From Paenibacillus sabinae T27 (GTDB lineage Bacteria > Bacillota > Bacilli > Paenibacillales > Paenibacillaceae): a DNA stretch of 64,000 nt. Shown here piece by piece: positions 16,809-24,082 of the stretch. Position 1 is the first letter of the stretch. Each line of letters opens with the position of its first letter. Location of the stretch: positions 519,001 to 583,000 of the forward strand of contig NZ_CP004078.1 of the NCBI RefSeq assembly GCF_000612505.1, read 5' to 3'. A program made the position numbers and the translations under genes. The notes under the pieces were generated by a model. It was not told where the DNA came from. It saw only the letters and a program-made list of their open reading frames with translations, and made no database searches.

Positions 16809-18161
16809 CTACTGTACTAAACTATCCAATTCCGGCTTCAATTTGTTCCGCAGAACATACAGCATGACGGCACAGACAAGGAAGGCGACGGCATCCGCAA
16901 TGACAAGCGACCAGACCACCCCGTGGAAGCCGTTCATGTGATTGGCGATATAAAGCACAGGAATCAGCGTAATTCCTTGAATAATTGACATGATAAACGC
17001 GGCCGTTCCTTGCGCTGTGGCTTGGAAGATCCCCGTAAACAATGTGGTCATCCCTGTAATGAACAAGGATAAGAACGTTACATGCAGAATGTAGCTGCCC
17101 ATTTCAATTAATTGCGGGTCATTTGTAAAAAGACCAATTAAATGGTCGGAAATCAAATAGACGACAATGCCGAATACGGCTGCTAACACCACGATTGCTT
17201 TACTCGTAAATCCAATGGTATGCTTCATGCGCAATTTATCCGCTGTAAAAGAGAAGGCAATAAGCGGCACAACTCCCTCGCATAAACCCATCAGAATAAA
17301 CTCAGGAAACTGCAATAAACGTGATGAAATTCCGTAAGCCGCTACGGCCGAATCCCCATATTCGACAAGGAAATGGTTAAAGATGAGCGACATTGCGCCC
17401 AAAAAGATGCTCATAATAAAGACGGGAACCCCGATTTTGAATACATTGCCCAGAATGTCCTTGGTAGCCTTGAACCATTTTACGGAGACCGTTAAGAATT
17501 GGCTCTTATACCCCATATGGAAGGCGTAGTATACACTCGCAACCAAGTTAGAAATGACCGTAGCCGACGCAACGCCGATCACGTCCCATTGGAACACGAA
17601 GATGACGAGCGCATCGAGAATGATATTTACAACAACACTGAGAATCATACCGATCATAGACGTGATGGCTGCACCCTCTGAGCGCACGATATTCTCCAGC
17701 GTGAAGAATAATACGACGAATGGTGAACCGATAAGCATAACCGTGACATAGTCCTTCGTGAATTCGAAGGAGTCAGGCGTTGCCCCCAGGCCGTGTACGA
17801 TTAGTTCGATCAACGGGAGACCCACGGCCATCAGGATAAGTCCGAGAACTAAACTGCTGTAAAAAGCGAATGAAGATACATGCTTTACATCATCATATCT
17901 CTTCTCTCCCAGCAAACGGGAGATGAATGTGCCGCTGCCCATGCCAATCAAGTTGCCCAGCGCCATAATGATTGCGAATAGCGGCAAGGTTAGTGCGAGT
18001 GCGGTTAACATAGCAGTATTATGGAGTGTACCAAGGAAATAGGCATTCAAGATGGAGTATATGACATTCATTGATGTGCCTAGCATCATCGGTACAGCGA
18101 AATGAGCTACGGCCTTTGCGACCGGTGCTTTTTCAAAGTAATAGAGGTTTTCTGCATCCAT
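16809..18161 (-). CDS. MATE family multidrug/cation antiporter
   Basis: A 450-residue protein with about twelve membrane segments in two pseudo-symmetric halves, as in MATE (MepA/NorM-like) exporters. Typical stretches are the N-terminal FAVPMMLGTSMNVIYSILNA, MALGNLIGMGSGTFISRLLG in helices 2-3, and LMGLCEGVVPLIAFSFTA in the second half. MATE proteins export cationic drugs using Na+ or H+. It is more AT-rich than the upstream glycosyltransferases. Divergently transcribed from the TetR gene at 18291, with TetR-type operators in the 129-bp gap, so it is very likely the target of that repressor. ATG 18161 is the start. Confidence 0.88.
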   Translation of the reverse strand: MDAENLYYFEKAPVAKAVAHFAVPMMLGTSMNVIYSILNAYFLGTLHNTAMLTALALTLPLFAIIMALGNLIGMGSGTFISRLLGEKRYDDVKHVSSFAFYSSLVLGLILMAVGLPLIELIVHGLGATPDSFEFTKDYVTVMLIGSPFVVLFFTLENIVRSEGAAITSMIGMILSVVVNIILDALVIFVFQWDVIGVASATVISNLVASVYYAFHMGYKSQFLTVSVKWFKATKDILGNVFKIGVPVFIMSIFLGAMSLIFNHFLVEYGDSAVAAYGISSRLLQFPEFILMGLCEGVVPLIAFSFTADKLRMKHTIGFTSKAIVVLAAVFGIVVYLISDHLIGLFTNDPQLIEMGSYILHVTFLSLFITGMTTLFTGIFQATAQGTAAFIMSIIQGITLIPVLYIANHMNGFHGVVWSLVIADAVAFLVCAVMLYVLRNKLKPELDSLVQ

Positions 18162-18192
18162 GTTGGATCACTACTTTCTTTGTTTTTTCTAG

Positions 18193-18276
18193 TCTAACAG
18201 TGTTAGATTGAACCTTACAGTGTTAGATGATATCATGAACCTATAAACCTGTAAAGCATAAACTTACACTGTTAGA
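18193..18276. promoter_or_regulatory. Three TetR-type operators between MATE and tetR genes
   Basis: A perfect palindrome TCTAACAGTGTTAGA lies at 18193-18207. Two imperfect copies are CCTTACAGTGTTAGA at 18213-18227 and ACTTACACTGTTAGA at 18262-18276. The spacing suggests dimers repressing both divergent genes. Confidence 0.85.
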
Positions 18277-18290
18277 TAAAAGGGCGGATA

Positions 18291-18974
18291 ATGATGAAAA
18301 AGCAACAGCCTCAAATTTCGGAGGACAGGATTCTGGAAGCCTCATGGGAGCTTCTCGGAGAGGAGGACATTGAGAAATTCAGCATGAGACGATTGGCCGA
18401 CAGGCTGGGGATTCAGGCTCCCTCCCTGTACTGGTACTTCAAGAGTAAACAAAATCTTTACCAGCGCCTGGCCAATCAGGTATCGAAGGTGATCCTGGAG
18501 GAGTTCCACTCCGAGGGGGATTGGAAGGAGCAACTGACAGGGCTTGCCGTAACAGTACGGAGCGTGCTCAGCCGATATCCCTGCTCCACTCAGCTCATGA
18601 TGATGACGCTGCCCCACGAACCGGACATCATCCGGTTCACCAACCGTATGCTGCTCTGCGTGGAATCGACTCCGCTTGAGCAAGCGCAGAAAATGCAAGT
18701 GGTGACTACGCTTGTGAACTATGTTTTCTACTTCGTTCTGGACGATTATCAGCATGAGCGCAATGTCTCCGCGATCCTTAAGGACCAGGGAGCGCCTCCG
18801 GGTGAGGAGATGATTCGCCTTCTGGACTCCATGAGCGAGACGGATGCGGGACTGTTTCGGAGGATGTTCACGAACGGGCTGTTCGAGCTGATGGGGACCG
18901 ACGGGGCATTTGAGTTCGGCTTGAAGCTGATTCTGCTCGGGATTGAGCAAGTGATCAAGGAGCAGGAGAAGTAG
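18291..18974 (+). CDS. TetR family transcriptional regulator of the MATE exporter
   Basis: A 227-residue TetR protein. The N-terminal helix-turn-helix is seen in RILEASWELLGEEDIEKFSM and ADRLGIQAPSLYWYFKSKQN (about residues 13-60). The rest is an all-helical ligand-binding domain, similar in layout to the TetR_C_1 type (PHEPDIIRFTNRML, FYFVLDDYQHER). Two consecutive ATGs (18291, 18294) follow AAAGGGCGGATA. Three copies of the ACAGTGTTAGA-type operator lie just upstream, one ending 14 bp before the start, consistent with autoregulation and control of the divergent MATE gene. The inducer is unknown. Confidence 0.87.
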   Translation: MMKKQQPQISEDRILEASWELLGEEDIEKFSMRRLADRLGIQAPSLYWYFKSKQNLYQRLANQVSKVILEEFHSEGDWKEQLTGLAVTVRSVLSRYPCSTQLMMMTLPHEPDIIRFTNRMLLCVESTPLEQAQKMQVVTTLVNYVFYFVLDDYQHERNVSAILKDQGAPPGEEMIRLLDSMSETDAGLFRRMFTNGLFELMGTDGAFEFGLKLILLGIEQVIKEQEK

Positions 18975-18979
18975 TATGT

Positions 18980-19015
18980 AAAAAACGCTCATTCGGTTAT
19001 CGGATAGGCGTTTTC
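18980..19015 (+). terminator. Weak terminator after tetR-type gene
   Basis: AAAAACGC pairs with GCGTTTT across an AT-rich loop, right after the stop codon. Confidence 0.5.
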
Positions 19016-19353
19016 AATGAGGAATATATATGATATGAGGGGTTCAAGCCCAACAGCCTATACTTTTATTTCCAAGTCACCTATATTGAAAAGGATATCC
19101 AGACGCAGAATTAGTTAAATAAATTATGGCCTTTAATACGCAGAGTGGCTTTCGGATTCTCAAAGAATATATAGGAGAAACAGGGCCAATGGTAATGCCC
19201 AGCTTGTTGCTCATTTTGAAAAGGTGGTCTCTCAAAAACTTGCCGCTTCAGCCAGCGCGGCGAACTGTATCATAAGTAACGGCAAGTTTTTTCGGAAAAT
19301 CCCGCAGCGGGCTTGGAAAGATGCTTTGCCACCCATGGGTCTGGGATGGGCCA
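19016..19353. other. Intergenic region with possible gene remnants and a hairpin repeat
   Basis: Bases 19080-19200 contain a short stretch that could be the end of a decayed gene (a frame reading GFRILKEYIGETGPMVMP), but it is too short to assign. Copy 2 of the dispersed hairpin repeat lies at 19234-19293. Nothing else is supported. Confidence 0.35.
19234..19293 (+). repeat. Dispersed hairpin repeat, copy 2 (both arms intact)
   Basis: AAAAACTTGCCG (19234-19245) pairs with CGGCAAGTTTTTT (about 19280-19292), and the loop contains CAGCGCGGCGAACTGTATC. The right side ends in a T-run, so it could also act as a terminator. Confidence 0.85.
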
Positions 19354-19743
19354 CTAGGGGCGGAGATGCCTCCGCAAACGCGCTTCTGTGAGCTTTTGGG
19401 GGACCACAGAACGATGCGGTATCTGGAGGGGGACTTTTGCTTGCGGAAAGCAAAAGTCCCCTACCTCGCCAAGGTCGAACTTTTCGACGAACTCGACTGC
19501 GCGGCAGAGAAGTTCGTCGCCGTTGCAACTCAGTCCGGCAAAGTTGAGGATGCGCAGGTCGTCGCCCGCTTCCAGATAGACGATCGGCCCGTGCTGGTCG
19601 AGGCAGAACACGTCCTCTGTTTTGTCTCTCAACTCGCCCTCAAGTTGGTGAAAGTACCCGTCAATGTGGTCGACAAGCGTTGCGGGTGTGGTTCCGTCCC
19701 GGCGCAGGACGCCAAAGTCTTGCTGTGTCTTGATGATCCTCAT
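19354..19743 (-). CDS. Hypothetical protein, probably with an altered C-terminus
   Basis: A 129-residue acidic protein starting MRIIKTQQDFGVLRRDG; ATG 19743 has AGGGGGGACATAAGA upstream. Internal features are VDHIDGYFHQLEGEL, CLDQHGPIVYLEAGDDLR and CRAVEFVEKFDLGEVG. I do not recognise a named family. After GEVGDF the frame runs through a perfect 14-5-14 palindrome (19429-19461) and ends in a basic tail unlike the rest, so the original C-terminus was probably replaced by a repeat element. Whether it still functions is unknown. Confidence 0.5.
   Translation of the reverse strand: MRIIKTQQDFGVLRRDGTTPATLVDHIDGYFHQLEGELRDKTEDVFCLDQHGPIVYLEAGDDLRILNFAGLSCNGDELLCRAVEFVEKFDLGEVGDFCFPQAKVPLQIPHRSVVPQKLTEARLRRHLRP
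19429..19461. repeat. Perfect palindrome with 14-bp arms
   Basis: GGGGACTTTTGCTT (19429-19442) pairs with AAGCAAAAGTCCCC (19448-19461) around a 5-bp loop. No T-run follows on either strand, so it is not a standard terminator. Part of the arm (GGGACTTTTGC) recurs near 16158. Confidence 0.8.
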
Positions 19744-19897
19744 TCTTATGTCCCCCCTGAAAATGAAAATGCCCCCTTGAAAAAGGGATCGTGGTACTGG
19801 GTCATGAATATGATATATGTCTGAAAGTTTGCTTGAAGCGGTTGACGGGCAGAAATGCTCAATAAGATTACGCATTGTAAGGAGGAATGGGAACGAA

Positions 19898-20147
19898 ATG
19901 AAGTTCGACCTTCGAAAATTAGCGTTGTTTGCAGAACAGGCTGTAACAAAAGCGGGTGACAGAATTTCCGAATTACGCAGTCGGGAAAAAATTGAAGTGA
20001 ATTATAAGGATTCGGGTGAACTTGTGACATCCGCTGATTTGTTATCGGAAAGAATCATTCAAGAAGCCATAATGGGTAAATTTCAAGGTCATCGAATTCT
20101 TTCGGAGGAAAGTGGGGTACACAACTGGGATAATTTCAAGTTTGCAG
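19898..20147 (+). pseudogene. N-terminal fragment of an inositol monophosphatase family gene
   Basis: ATG 19898 with GTAAGGAGGAATGGGAACGAA upstream starts an 83-residue stretch matching the N-terminal third of IMPase/CysQ-type phosphatases: LALFAEQAVTKAGDRI, DSGELVTSADLLSERIIQE, GHRILSEESG (the EE metal ligands). Just after the expected EESG motif the similarity stops at about 20147, before the DPIDGT active-site motif. Very GC-rich foreign sequence follows. The open frame runs on to 20710, but the middle is antisense to an aminotransferase fragment, so this is a broken gene. The last 40 residues of the frame (VVFTTPGIFDDLLTLL) may be its original C-terminus. Confidence 0.75.
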
Positions 20148-20248
20148 CGCCAGCGCCCTGCTGGTGCTCCGCCCTTGCGGCCGGCCCCGCGTCGGCCGTC
20201 GCTTTCCCGCCGGCCGCCAAGCCTTGCCGCTCCCCGCCCCCCGGCCAC

Positions 20249-20588
20249 CTACAGAGCAAACAGCCGCTCCATATCCGGCTCCTCCTCGCTCTCCGAGCGG
20301 TGGCGCCAGCAGTTGGTCGCGGGGCTGTAGCGGTAGTCGGCCTGCCAGACCTCCCGCTGGCTGACAATCGCCTTCAGGGCCAGGAGGATGAAGGCGACGT
20401 CGCCCGAGGTCATAACGGGATGCAGCGACAGGCGCACCCAGCCCGGCCGCAGCGATTGATCGCCGGCACGGATCGCCTTGCCCATCTGGATGGAGGCTTC
20501 CTTGTCGATCGAGAGCAGGTAATGGCCGTAAGGGCCGGCACAGGAACAGCCGCCGCGGGCCTGAATGCCGAAGCGGCGGGAGCATTGA
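20249..20588 (-). pseudogene. C-terminal fragment of a class V aminotransferase (NifS/Csd-like)
   Basis: On the minus strand the frame starting near 20588 reads RRFGIQARGGCSCAGPYGHY, then PGWVRLSLHPVMTSGDVAFI, and ends at TAG 20249. RGGCSCAGPYGH is the conserved C-terminal motif of class V PLP-dependent aminotransferases of the cysteine desulfurase type. The PLP-lysine domain is absent, so only about the last 110 residues remain. It lies inside the IMPase remnant in the opposite direction and is more GC-rich than its surroundings, which points to a rearrangement. Confidence 0.75.
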
Positions 20589-20710
20589 GTTGCAATGTAC
20601 AAGTGGTGCCCGATGGCATCCCTAATGAACTCTATGGTGAAGAGGTCGTATTCACAACACCTGGAATCTTCGATGATCTCTTGACATTATTGCGGATGGA
20701 ATCAGAATAA
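20589..20710 (+). pseudogene. Short 3' gene remnant, possibly the IMPase tail
   Basis: The frame reads NVQVVPDGIPNELYGEEVVF then TTPGIFDDLLTLLRMESE and stop. Its position and direction fit the 3' end of the interrupted IMPase gene (many IMPases end in a motif like VVATNPGIHDELL), but this is inference. Confidence 0.4.
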
Positions 20711-20807
20711 AAGGTCCAGTCTTATTTCAACATTGTTGCACATGCGGAAACGTTAGCTTAGTAAGGCATGTTCTTCAATGAAAAGGCCCTCCTTTTCAGG
20801 ATGGCCT

Positions 20808-20860
20808 TAAAAACTTGCCGTTTCAGACAGCGCGGCGAACCGTATCACAAGTAGGGCGAA
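20808..20860 (+). repeat. Dispersed hairpin repeat, copy 3 (right arm decayed)
   Basis: AAAAACTTGCCG then TTTCAGACAGCGCGGCGAAC and CGTATCACAAGTAGGGCGAA. The left arm and core match the family; the right arm has lost the CAAGTT half. Confidence 0.75.
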
Positions 20861-21026
20861 ATGTCGCGATCATCAACTATAGCATTCGTTATTCACAAGT
20901 GGCAGACCTGGTGTTATAGTAACCTTATGCAACAGTAGATGGCAGAAAGGCGGAATGCCCATTCGATTGAATTAGTGCTGCGTCATTCAAACAGCATAAT
21001 TCGATACGGAGAAGTAGGATAAAATC

Positions 21027-21095
21027 ATGAGCAACCTTAAAATGGAAAAATTCTGCAGAGATGTTTATTTGCTGATCCATTTTATGGCGATATGA
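21027..21095 (+). CDS. Possible 22-residue leader peptide
   Basis: ATG 21027 is preceded by GGAGAAGTAGGATAAAATC and reads MSNLKMEKFCRDVYLLIHFM before a TGA. It is followed by a hairpin terminator and then a nucleotidyltransferase gene, the layout of an attenuated leader. The peptide is unrecognised, so this rests on layout alone. Confidence 0.3.
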   Translation: MSNLKMEKFCRDVYLLIHFMAI

Positions 21096-21132
21096 TTTTA
21101 TTTTACTCTCGGAGCAAGGGAACCGTCGTTAA

Positions 21133-21172
21133 GAGCGGAGCCGTAGAGTAAATCTGCGGCTCTTTATTTTTG
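21133..21172 (+). terminator. Terminator or attenuator upstream of the nucleotidyltransferase
   Basis: GAGCCG (21138-21143) pairs with CGGCTC (21157-21162), followed by TTTATTTTT. It lies between the small leader ORF and the gene at 21235. Confidence 0.7.
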
Positions 21173-21234
21173 CCATCCATACTGTTGCATTTGGATTAAT
21201 TGTCTTTCCATCTACAAGAACAGGAGCTGAGCTT

Positions 21235-22251
21235 ATGACAAGGCCATATGTCAATGTCAGCAGTGAAAATAAAATCAAGGAGTATATGAATGTGTTTGAG
21301 AGTTTTTCCAGAAGACTTGAGTCCCTGGAGGGCGTGATTGGAATTACGCTCAATGGAGGATTGTCACGGGGATATGGAGACGAACTGTCGGAAATCGACC
21401 TCGTTATTTATTTGGACAGCAAAAATTTCGATCGATGGAATGCAGGTCAATGTCCTATACCAGTCGGCATTGCAAAGATCGAGGGTTATCTCTATGACAT
21501 CAAGCTGGTGAACATGGACGTTGAAAAACGGAAAAAGTGGGAGCCTGTCGCTTTATGGGACTTATCCTACGCCCGCATTCTGTATGACCCTTATGGAGAG
21601 GTGCATGCTCTGATTAAGGATAAGCTGGAAGAAAAACCGTCACCTTTGGGAGCAGAAGGCTCTCTTTTTAGCTGCTGGTGGTACTTCCGGCTGGCAGGCG
21701 ACATTTGGATTCACAGGGGAGATGTCGCCCAAGGGCATTATCTGCTGAATATTGCCGTAACCAAATTATTAGAAACTCTATTTGTCGCAAATGGCGAATA
21801 TATCCCGCATGAAAAATGGATCGTTCATTTTAGCAGAACGTTGTCCTGGACCCCTGAACAATGGGAAACTAGGCTTTTTGAAGCCATGAGCACCGGGGAT
21901 TTTTCACTGGAAAGCCTCGTAACAAGGCAAAGCGCAATCGAGAAATTATGGGAGGAAGTCGATCGTTACATTGTCCATAAGGAGTGCCCGGATTTGAAGG
22001 TGAAGCTGATGCAAAAGTACTTCTACGAAATGATTGCGTGCTTGCTTCGGGAAGAGAAGCTTTGTCTGGAGGAATGGGAGCAAAAAGCCGGCCTGTCGCT
22101 GCTCTCGACCCAGCCGTTTTGTAACTTTGTCACAATTGAGGATGGACAAATCCTGGTGGACTGGAATAAAGCTTTATCGATCCGACCGGAGGAAGTATAC
22201 GATTGGCATTACAGCGTATTGGAGCAAGTGTTGGCAGATATGCAGGAGTAG
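21235..22251 (+). CDS. Nucleotidyltransferase-fold protein with DUF4037-like C-terminal domain
   Basis: A 338-residue protein. The N-terminal nucleotidyltransferase motif is seen as LNGGLSRGYGDELSEIDLVI (about residues 38-57: GG-S at the start, D/E-x-D-type metal ligands). The C-terminal helical part (WWYFRLAGDIWIHRGDVAQG, LLETLFVANGEYIPHEKWIV) resembles DUF4037 proteins, related to aminoglycoside adenylyltransferases and kanamycin nucleotidyltransferase. The substrate is unknown; a drug-modifying role is possible but unproven. ATG 21235 has AACAGGAGCTGAGCTT upstream. The terminator and mini-ORF just before it suggest attenuation. Confidence 0.68.
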   Translation: MTRPYVNVSSENKIKEYMNVFESFSRRLESLEGVIGITLNGGLSRGYGDELSEIDLVIYLDSKNFDRWNAGQCPIPVGIAKIEGYLYDIKLVNMDVEKRKKWEPVALWDLSYARILYDPYGEVHALIKDKLEEKPSPLGAEGSLFSCWWYFRLAGDIWIHRGDVAQGHYLLNIAVTKLLETLFVANGEYIPHEKWIVHFSRTLSWTPEQWETRLFEAMSTGDFSLESLVTRQSAIEKLWEEVDRYIVHKECPDLKVKLMQKYFYEMIACLLREEKLCLEEWEQKAGLSLLSTQPFCNFVTIEDGQILVDWNKALSIRPEEVYDWHYSVLEQVLADMQE

Positions 22252-22324
22252 GTTCCTTTTAACTTAATGCCGTGTATAGGGGAGGAGCAACATATAGTGA
22301 TAATCACTCGTGTTGCCCTGCTTT

Positions 22325-22379
22325 AAAATTCGCCATTTGAGTGTTACGCTGAACCCTACCATAAGGAACGGCAAGTTTA
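22325..22379 (+). repeat. Dispersed hairpin repeat, copy 4 (degenerate)
   Basis: TTACGCTGAACCCTACCATAA then GGAACGGCAAGTTTAAT. The right arm GGCAAGTTT and the order of core motifs fit the family; the left arm is strongly altered. Confidence 0.5.
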
Positions 22380-22546
22380 ATGGCGGTGATCGGTATGGAT
22401 TGCATGTGCAGCATTGAACAGATTTAGTGTCGCAGTCCCCCGCCTCTAAGCCAACAGCGAAGGTGGGGATTAGACACGTCCGCTTTACCAAACATACGTT
22501 CTCGTGTTATGCTAGACTCATAAACCTTTCGATGGAGGCGTATCTC

Positions 22547-23893
22547 ATGAAGGTGGTCAAAACACTCAAACATTCGATTACGTCTCATCACCGCATGCTA
22601 GATGCGACTCTCCATGTGTATCAGGAGGCGCTGTCCTTCTTGATTACGGTCATTCAAGAGCAGTTTAAAGCCTTGGAATCGTTATCCACTCAAGCGGTTG
22701 TGACGGCGGTAGAACGGCTGACTCACCGTACCGAGCTCAATCCGAATCCGCTCTACGCCGAGTTTGATCAACGCTTTTATAAGTTTCCTTCGTACTTCCG
22801 CAGAAGTGCTATTGCCGAAGCGTTTGGCATTGTGAAAAGCCATCATTCCCGTTTTCAGCTTTGGCAAGCCGAGCGGCAACACGCCCAGCAAGAAGGGAAA
22901 TGCTTTTCGAAGAAACCTCCGATACTCCAAGCCCAGCATCAAGCGTTCCCTTGCTTGTACAAAGGAAATATGTTCATTCGAACCTCTGATACGACAGCCA
23001 ACATCAAGGTGTTTCATCAAGGTGACTGGGTCTGGCTCCCCATTACCTTTAAGGGGCAAGACCTATTTAAACGTAACGTGTGGAGCATGAAAGAATGCAG
23101 CCCCACATTGGTTCGGAAAGGAAAACGCTATGCCCTTCATATCGCCTATAAGGGGGATGTGAAGTTGACTCAGACGGAACATTCCAAGCAGCGGGTGTGT
23201 GCCGTAGATTTGGGGTTAACGAATTCCGCAGTCTGTTCCGTGATGGACGCAAGCGGCACTGTCTTGGCGAGGACATTTATCAACCAAGCCAAAGAGAAAG
23301 ACCGGATGCGCCAAATCACAGGCAAACTGAAGCAAGCCCAGCGAAAATCCGGTATAGGTGCAAAACCGAATTTCTGGCGGCGGATAAATGGCTTACAGAC
23401 GCATATCGTCCACGATACCGCACATCGAATCCTCGCGTTTGCCCAAAAGCACCGCGCAGATGTCATTGTCATGGAGTATTTAGGGAAGATGCGTCTGCCT
23501 AAAGGAACGTGGGGAGCCAAGCGACTTCGTGCCAAACTCCAGTTTTGGGCCAAACGGCGCATCCAAGCGAAAGTGACCGAAATGGCGCATTTCTTGGGGA
23601 TGCGGGTTTCCATGGTCAATCCTGCAAATACAAGTGCGTTTGCTTTTGACGGAAGTGGATTTGTACAACGCAACACAAAGCGTGATGTTGCTGTATTCGC
23701 AACAGGCAAAACGTATCACGCGGACCTCAATGCCTCGTATAACATCGGCGCACGATACGTGCTACGCAGTATACAAAAATCCACATCTGAAAAGACGTGG
23801 TTGTCCTTGGAGGCCAAAGACCCTTCATTGGCAAAACGATCGTATTGGACGTTGGCTTCCCTCATTAGGGTGCAACAGGCACTGAGTCTTTAG
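22547..23893 (+). CDS. tnpB: TnpB-type RNA-guided nuclease/transposase accessory protein
   Basis: A 448-residue OrfB/TnpB protein. RuvC-like catalytic residues are in place: D221 in CAVDLGLTNSAVC, E310 in VIVMEYLGKM and D393 in YHADLNASYNIGARY. Between the last two, where most TnpB proteins carry a CxxC...CxxC zinc ribbon, this one reads MVNPANTSAFAFDGSG and FVQRNTKRDVAVFATGKT with no Cys pairs, as in a subgroup I recall from cyanobacteria and Firmicutes. ATG 22547 has ATGGAGG 9 bp upstream. The ORF is intact and flanked by end hairpins. Confidence 0.85.
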   Translation: MKVVKTLKHSITSHHRMLDATLHVYQEALSFLITVIQEQFKALESLSTQAVVTAVERLTHRTELNPNPLYAEFDQRFYKFPSYFRRSAIAEAFGIVKSHHSRFQLWQAERQHAQQEGKCFSKKPPILQAQHQAFPCLYKGNMFIRTSDTTANIKVFHQGDWVWLPITFKGQDLFKRNVWSMKECSPTLVRKGKRYALHIAYKGDVKLTQTEHSKQRVCAVDLGLTNSAVCSVMDASGTVLARTFINQAKEKDRMRQITGKLKQAQRKSGIGAKPNFWRRINGLQTHIVHDTAHRILAFAQKHRADVIVMEYLGKMRLPKGTWGAKRLRAKLQFWAKRRIQAKVTEMAHFLGMRVSMVNPANTSAFAFDGSGFVQRNTKRDVAVFATGKTYHADLNASYNIGARYVLRSIQKSTSEKTWLSLEAKDPSLAKRSYWTLASLIRVQQALSL

Positions 23894-23941
23894 ATCATGA
23901 AGCTCGCAGCGTGTGCAACCCTGTATCGATGCCAACAGAAG

Positions 23942-23980
23942 CCCCCACTTCAAGCGTAAGCTAAGTGGGGGAGAGTTCAC
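23942..23980 (+). ncRNA. Right-end hairpin, candidate omega-RNA 3' scaffold
   Basis: Stem CCCCCACTT (23942-23950) with AAGTGGGGG (23963-23971), then GTTCAC. In IS605-type elements the TnpB guide RNA is derived from the 3' end of tnpB plus the right end. Whether it is made here is inference. Confidence 0.45.
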
Positions 23981-24082
23981 TTCGTGCACGAGCTCTTTTG
24001 TATTACCGATTGGTGGAGTAGAGGAACCTCTCAAAACATTAGGCATACGCTGATATATGTCGATTTGAGAGGAGGATTGTGT

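Larger units (their letters stand above)
20711..21234. other. Intergenic region with hairpins and a possible leader peptide
   Basis: From left to right: a hairpin AAGGCC-GGCCTT at 20783-20808, copy 3 of the dispersed repeat (20808-20860), about 160 bp without recognisable content, a 22-codon reading frame with ribosome site (21027-21095) and a strong terminator (21133-21172) 60 bp before the nucleotidyltransferase start. Confidence 0.5.
22425..23980 (+). mobile_element. IS200/IS605-type element with tnpB only (IS1341-like)
   Basis: A tnpB gene is flanked by short hairpins: TCCCC-GCCT/AGGTGGGGA at 22436-22469 on the left, and CCCCCACTT/AAGTGGGGG at 23942-23971 on the right, followed by GTTCAC. 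No TnpA (Y1 transposase) gene is present, so the element depends on a partner in trans or is immobile. The right-end hairpin region overlaps where omega-RNA/reRNA of TnpB systems is normally made. Exact ends are estimates. Confidence 0.75.

Noticed and set aside
19817..20710. Single 297-codon plus-strand protein
   Set aside because: The middle is antisense to an aminotransferase fragment and the IMPase part stops before its active site, so it is a chimera of remnants rather than one gene.
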